DNA of 64,000 nucleotides from JBJMHZ01 sp045807125 (GTDB lineage Bacteria > Actinomycetota > Actinomycetes > JAWWOL01), in NCBI GenBank assembly GCA_045807125.1, contig JBJMHZ010000004.1, positions 186,001 to 250,000 on the forward strand, given 5' to 3'. A model generated the notes under the pieces. The model searched no databases. It saw nothing but the letters and a program-made list of their open reading frames with translations, and had not been told where the DNA came from. A program made the translations under genes and the position numbers. Shown one piece after another: positions 60,838 to 64,000 of this stretch (positions are counted from its first letter, which is position 1; the number at the start of each line of letters is the position of its first letter).

Positions 60838-60849
60838 GAGGTCGCCGCC

Positions 60850-61182
60850 ATGCCGTGCTACCGCTGCGGCGCCCGCCAGGCCGACCCGGCGCGCGGGCCG
60901 AGCGCGTGGCGGCGCGGCGTGCGGACCGACGCGCAGGTGCTCGTCTGCCCCGACTGCCAGCGGGGCCGGGACTGGACCGCCGACCTCGACTCCTGCGACC
61001 GGTGCGGCTCGACGGCGCTCGTGCGCTCGCTCGGGATCACCTCGTGCCGGGGCTGCGGGGTGGACGGCGTGACGGCGGTGGCCGCGGTGGGGGAGCCCTC
61101 GACCGGTGGCGGCGGCCAGCAGCGCACCGCGCTCGCGGGCGAGGTGGCGGCCGCGCTCGATCGGATCTTCGGCCGGGCGTGA
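60850..61182 (+). CDS. Small zinc-ribbon protein
   Basis: A 110-residue protein with four CxxC pairs (PCYRCG, VCPDCQ, SCDRCG, SCRGCG), forming two likely zinc ribbons, and a short helical C-terminus. It begins 12 bases after ahpE and is probably co-transcribed. No family name recognised; it could bind RNA or protein. Confidence 0.75.
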   Translation: MPCYRCGARQADPARGPSAWRRGVRTDAQVLVCPDCQRGRDWTADLDSCDRCGSTALVRSLGITSCRGCGVDGVTAVAAVGEPSTGGGGQQRTALAGEVAAALDRIFGRA

Positions 61183-61191
61183 TCCCGGCGC

Positions 61192-61197
61192 TACGCT
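61192..61197 (+). promoter_or_regulatory. -10 element of the tRNA-Val promoter
   Basis: TACGCT, about 40 bases before the tRNA, in the only gene-free stretch upstream. Confidence 0.45.
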
Positions 61198-61236
61198 GTG
61201 ACGGCGCCGGGCAGCGGTAGCACGGCCAGGTGCGAC

Positions 61237-61313
61237 GGTCCCTTAGCTCAGTTGGCTAGAGCGTCTCGCTTACACCGAGAAGGTCGCAGGTTCAAGCCCT
61301 GCAGGGGCCACCA
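61237..61313 (+). tRNA. tRNA-Val (anticodon TAC)
   Basis: A full cloverleaf of 77 bases with encoded CCA. The acceptor stem GGTCCCT pairs with AGGGGCC (one T-G), the anticodon loop is CTTACAC with TAC at positions 34-36, and the T arm contains GGTTCAAGCC. Anticodon TAC reads Val codons GTA and GTG. Confidence 0.97.
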
Positions 61314-61392
61314 GACCCGTCCAGCTCGACGATCATCACCGCGCGGTGGCGCTGGACGACCGGCCGGCACGCATGTCACCGCAGGAGGGCCC

Positions 61393-62610
61393 ATGACCGA
61401 CGCGACGACCTCGGTGCCGGCCGCGTCCGCCGCATCGGCCGGGCCCGACCGCTCCGCGCAGCGCTACCGCGCCTTCGGCACGTCGGTGTTCTCCCGGCTG
61501 ACCGAGCTCGCCAACAGCCACGGTGCGGTCAACCTGGCCCAGGGGTTCCCCGACTTCGGCCCGCCGCCCGCGCTGATCGAGGCGGCGGCGGAGGCGATGG
61601 CGGCCGGGGTCAACCAGTACAGCCCGAGCGTCGGCCTGCCGGCGCTGCGCGAGGCGGTCGCCGCGCACGTGCAGCGCCACCACGGGGCGGTGGTCGACCC
61701 GGTCTCCGAAGTGACGATCACCGTCGGCGCCACCGAGGCGCTCTGGTGCGCCGTCCAGGCCTTCGTCGAGCCGGGCGACGAGGTCCTCATCGTCGAGCCG
61801 TTCTACGAGAGCTATCCGGCGTGCGTCGTCGCCACCGGCGCCACGGTGCGCTACCTCACGACGCGCTGGCCCGACTTCCGCATCACCGAGGACGCGCTGG
61901 AGCATGCGTGCTCGGCGCGCACCAAGCTGATCGTCGTCAACACGCCGATGAACCCGACCGGCCGCGTGCTGACGCGGGAGGAGCTCGCCCTGGTGGGGCG
62001 GTTCGCCGCGCGGTACGGCGCGGTCATCGTCTCGGACGAGCCGTACGAGCACCTGGTCTACTCGGGGCGGCACCTGCCGGTCGCCGGCGTCCCGGAGTGC
62101 AGCGACCGCACGATCACCGTGTCGTCGGTGTCGAAGACGTTCAACGCGACCGGCTGGCGGGTCGGCTGGGCGCTCGCACCGGCGCCGCTGACCGCGGCCC
62201 TGCGGCGGGTGCACCAGTTCGTCACCTTCGCCGGCCCATCGCCGCTGCAGGCGGCGTGCGCGGCGATGCTGTCGAGTGCGGCCATGCCCGGCTACGTCGA
62301 GAGCCTGCGCGAGAACTACGCCAGGCGCAGGGAGACGCTGCTGGGCTACCTGACCCGGCCGGAGCTCGGGCTCGAGGTGCGGGAGCCGGAGGGCGCGTTC
62401 TTCGTGCTGACCCGCTGCCCCGGCGACGATGTCGCGTACTGCACCAGCCTGATCGAGCGCGCGGGGGTGGCCGCGATCCCCGCCTCGGTGTTCTACGCCG
62501 ACCCCGACGCCGGCCGCGGGCTCGTCCGGTTCGCCTTCTGCAAGCGGATCGAGACGCTCGAGGCGGCCGGCGACCGCCTGCTGGCCGCGGCGCGGGCCCA
62601 AGCGATCTGA
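61393..62610 (+). CDS. Class I/II PLP aminotransferase (methionine/kynurenine aminotransferase-like)
   Basis: A 405-residue fold-type I aminotransferase. NLAQGFPDFGPPPALIEAA, QYSPSVGLPALREAVAAHV, TVGATEALWCAVQAF, VVNTPMNPTGRVL, VSDEPYEHLVYSG and the PLP lysine in SSVSKTFNATGWRVGWA are in order, with the substrate Arg in GLVRFAFCK. The QGFPDF start places it with YbdL/KAT-type enzymes acting on methionine, glutamine or kynurenine. AGGAGG site just before the ATG. It is 18 bases from the nicotinamidase, suggesting one operon; kynurenine and NAD metabolism would be a tempting link but is not shown. Confidence 0.9.
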   Translation: MTDATTSVPAASAASAGPDRSAQRYRAFGTSVFSRLTELANSHGAVNLAQGFPDFGPPPALIEAAAEAMAAGVNQYSPSVGLPALREAVAAHVQRHHGAVVDPVSEVTITVGATEALWCAVQAFVEPGDEVLIVEPFYESYPACVVATGATVRYLTTRWPDFRITEDALEHACSARTKLIVVNTPMNPTGRVLTREELALVGRFAARYGAVIVSDEPYEHLVYSGRHLPVAGVPECSDRTITVSSVSKTFNATGWRVGWALAPAPLTAALRRVHQFVTFAGPSPLQAACAAMLSSAAMPGYVESLRENYARRRETLLGYLTRPELGLEVREPEGAFFVLTRCPGDDVAYCTSLIERAGVAAIPASVFYADPDAGRGLVRFAFCKRIETLEAAGDRLLAAARAQAI

Positions 62611-62628
62611 CGGAGGTACCGTCGGCTC

Positions 62629-63213
62629 ATGAGCGATGACCGGCGCGCGCTGCTCGTCGTCGACGTGCAGAACGACTTCTGCGAGGGTGGCAGCCTCGCC
62701 GTCGCCGGCGGCGCGGCGGTGGCCGGCGCCATCACCCGTCACCTCCGCGCGCACCGCGGCGACTACGCCCTCGTGCTCGCGAGCCGCGACTGGCACGACG
62801 CCACCGGCGGCAACGGCGGCCACTTCTCCGACCGGCCGGACTTCGCCGGCACCTGGCCGTCGCACTGCGTCGCCGGGACGCCGGGCGCCGACTACCACCC
62901 CGACCTCGACGCCTCGCTCGTCGACGTCCACGTCCGCAAGGGGCAGGGCCGTCCCGCGTACTCGTTGTTCGAGGGCGTCGACGAGGAGGGCCGCGCCGCG
63001 GCGGAGGCGCTCAGGGCCGCCGGCGTCGGCGCGGTCGACATCGCCGGCATCGCGACCGACTACTGCGTGCTGCAGACCGCGCACGGCGCGCTCGACGAGG
63101 GCCTGCGGGTACGGGTCCTCAGCGACCTGTGCGCAGGCGTGGCGCCGGTGACGACGGAGGAGGCGCTCCGGTCGCTCGGCGAGCGGGGCGCGTCGATCGA
63201 GCCGGCCGGCTGA
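62629..63213 (+). CDS. pncA: Nicotinamidase (isochorismatase superfamily)
   Basis: A 194-residue hydrolase converting nicotinamide to nicotinic acid for NAD salvage. The catalytic triad is Asp12 (LLVVDVQNDFCEGGSLAV), Lys104 (HVRKGQ) and Cys146 (ATDYCVLQTA); the metal site is in SRDWHDATGGNGGHF, with a Gly/His-rich insertion compared with PncA. The last residue set (GVAPVTTEEALRSL) is as in the family. Probably cotranscribed with the aminotransferase. Confidence 0.9.
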   Translation: MSDDRRALLVVDVQNDFCEGGSLAVAGGAAVAGAITRHLRAHRGDYALVLASRDWHDATGGNGGHFSDRPDFAGTWPSHCVAGTPGADYHPDLDASLVDVHVRKGQGRPAYSLFEGVDEEGRAAAEALRAAGVGAVDIAGIATDYCVLQTAHGALDEGLRVRVLSDLCAGVAPVTTEEALRSLGERGASIEPAG

Positions 63214-63229
63214 GGCCGCGCGCCGTCGC

Positions 63230-64000
63230 TCAGCCGGCGCCCGGCAGCATCACCTCGACCCGGTCGCCGACGATGCGGGTCTCGAACGCCGGCTGCGGCG
63301 CCGTCGCCGGCCCGTGCACCACCGAGCCGTCCCGGAGCCGGAACGTGCTGCCGTGCCACGGGCAGCTCACGCACGGCTCCCCGGCGCGGTCGTGCGTCAG
63401 CTCGCCCTCGTGCAGCGGGCCGGACAGATGGCTGCAGTGGTTGGCGAGCGCGTGCACCACGTCGGCCTTGCGCAGCAGCATGATCCGAACGCCGCCGAGC
63501 TCGCGCTCGATCGGCCGCCCCTCCTCGAGCTCGCTCGCCGCCGCGACGTCGTGCCAGCCGGGCGGCACCAGGTGCGGCACCTGCTCGGCGTGGTTGACCC
63601 CGGCCGCCTGCCGGTACGAGAGGTGGCCGCCGATCGCGCCGCCGGTCGTGACGAGCGCCAGGCCGGCGTAGCCGAGCAGCCGGCCACGCAGGCCATGGCC
63701 CCGGCGGCGGGCCCGCAACGAGAGCAGGTAGCAGCCGAGCGCGCCGTAGTTGCTGGTCGCGTGCACCAGCCCGACGCGGGCCTGCTCCGGGTGCAGCTCG
63801 GACCAGTCGGTGAGCCCGGTGGTAGCCGCTGGCAGGGCGGCGAGGACGCCGGCCGCGATGAGCCGGCTCGGCGCCTTGCCGCTGCCCGGCAGCGCGTCGA
63901 GCAGCCCGGCCGACACCCAGGCGCCGATCGGCACCTGCACCAGCAGCGGATGCACCGGATGGCCGAGCCACGTCCCGTGCAGCGCATCCTTGACCGCGCG
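63230..64000 (-). CDS. DUF2231 membrane domain fused to a Rieske [2Fe-2S] domain (5' end outside the window)
   Basis: At least 256 residues; the frame is open through the right edge (RAVKDALHGTWLGHPVHPLLVQ), so the start lies beyond the window and the GTG at 63955 is internal. The first half has about four membrane helices of the DUF2231 type. From about residue 130 of the visible part a Rieske domain follows: CSHL and CPWHGSTF supply the cluster ligands, with HALANHCSHLSGPLHEGEL before and GPATAPQPAFETRIVGD after. It should be a membrane-bound electron-transfer protein with the cluster on the cytoplasmic or outer face. Partners unknown. Confidence 0.9.
   Translation of the reverse strand, partial: RAVKDALHGTWLGHPVHPLLVQVPIGAWVSAGLLDALPGSGKAPSRLIAAGVLAALPAATTGLTDWSELHPEQARVGLVHATSNYGALGCYLLSLRARRRGHGLRGRLLGYAGLALVTTGGAIGGHLSYRQAAGVNHAEQVPHLVPPGWHDVAAASELEEGRPIERELGGVRIMLLRKADVVHALANHCSHLSGPLHEGELTHDRAGEPCVSCPWHGSTFRLRDGSVVHGPATAPQPAFETRIVGDRVEVMLPGAG

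Noticed and set aside
61237..61313. tRNA-Val considered as an integration site
   Set aside because: No partial tRNA repeat or integrase is found downstream; the following genes are ordinary metabolic genes.

Overview
The window is very GC-rich DNA from an actinobacterium. The evidence is the homodimeric pyruvate dehydrogenase E1 (aceE) near a DUF3052 gene and an AhpE-type peroxiredoxin, a PucR-type FasR regulator ahead of fabD-fabH-acpP-fabF-accD, a mycothiol-dependent maleylpyruvate isomerase-type protein, DUF3145, an RsiG-type anti-sigma factor, and several genes whose TAnnnT -10 element lies 6-8 nt before the start codon (leaderless mRNAs). No genus can be named from this sequence alone. 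RsiG implies a WhiG-type sigma factor elsewhere in the genome, so sporulation or type IV pili are plausible.

Layout. 1-6526: tightly overlapping small-molecule locus cut by the left edge (two DegT/DnrJ aminotransferases, methyltransferase, UbiA prenyltransferase, AMP-dependent ligase, degenerate extended SDR). 6490-20617: NlpC/P60 wall hydrolase, a TmsA/TmsB pair for 10-methyl-branched fatty acids, SDR and TetR regulator, spermidine synthase-like protein, MarR regulator, RNase Z, ABC-2 exporter, L,D-transpeptidase, and an orphan ParA coupled to a histone H1-like basic protein. 20686-22879: HpnB-like glycosyltransferase, RsiG and a small conserved protein. 23149-29762: the most unusual region, a seven-gene operon joining a PIG-L deacetylase, a secreted protein with a sorting-type C-terminus, a processive family 2 glycosyltransferase, an exosortase, a membrane-anchored ATP-grasp protein, a UDP-GlcNAc 2-epimerase and a HAD phosphatase.

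29763-42132 is more mixed: a lower-GC Fic gene with its own palindromic operator, a shortened DMT transporter, lutABC for lactate oxidation, an MFS exporter with a perfect palindromic operator, a TIR/beta-helix protein, an ECF sigma factor coupled to a triple-VOC protein, a methyltransferase pseudogene, a 54-nt palindrome with 24-nt tandem repeats, and a YczE-type membrane protein. 42157-48620 is the fatty-acid synthase II core on the minus strand, with a FabD carrying an extra biotinyl-like domain. 48625-64000 holds a frameshifted MATE transporter, a sigma-like/beta-propeller membrane protein, a PHP-domain protein, small secreted proteins, aceE, YjbQ, DUF3052, ahpE, a zinc-ribbon protein, tRNA-Val(TAC), an aminotransferase, a nicotinamidase and a Rieske/DUF2231 protein cut by the right edge.

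Several gene sets are coherent. The exosortase operon could make a surface glycan and sort one small protein to it. TmsA/TmsB and the fab cluster both serve membrane lipid synthesis. The NlpC/P60 protein and L,D-transpeptidase act on the wall. lutABC feeds lactate carbon to pyruvate, the substrate of AceE.
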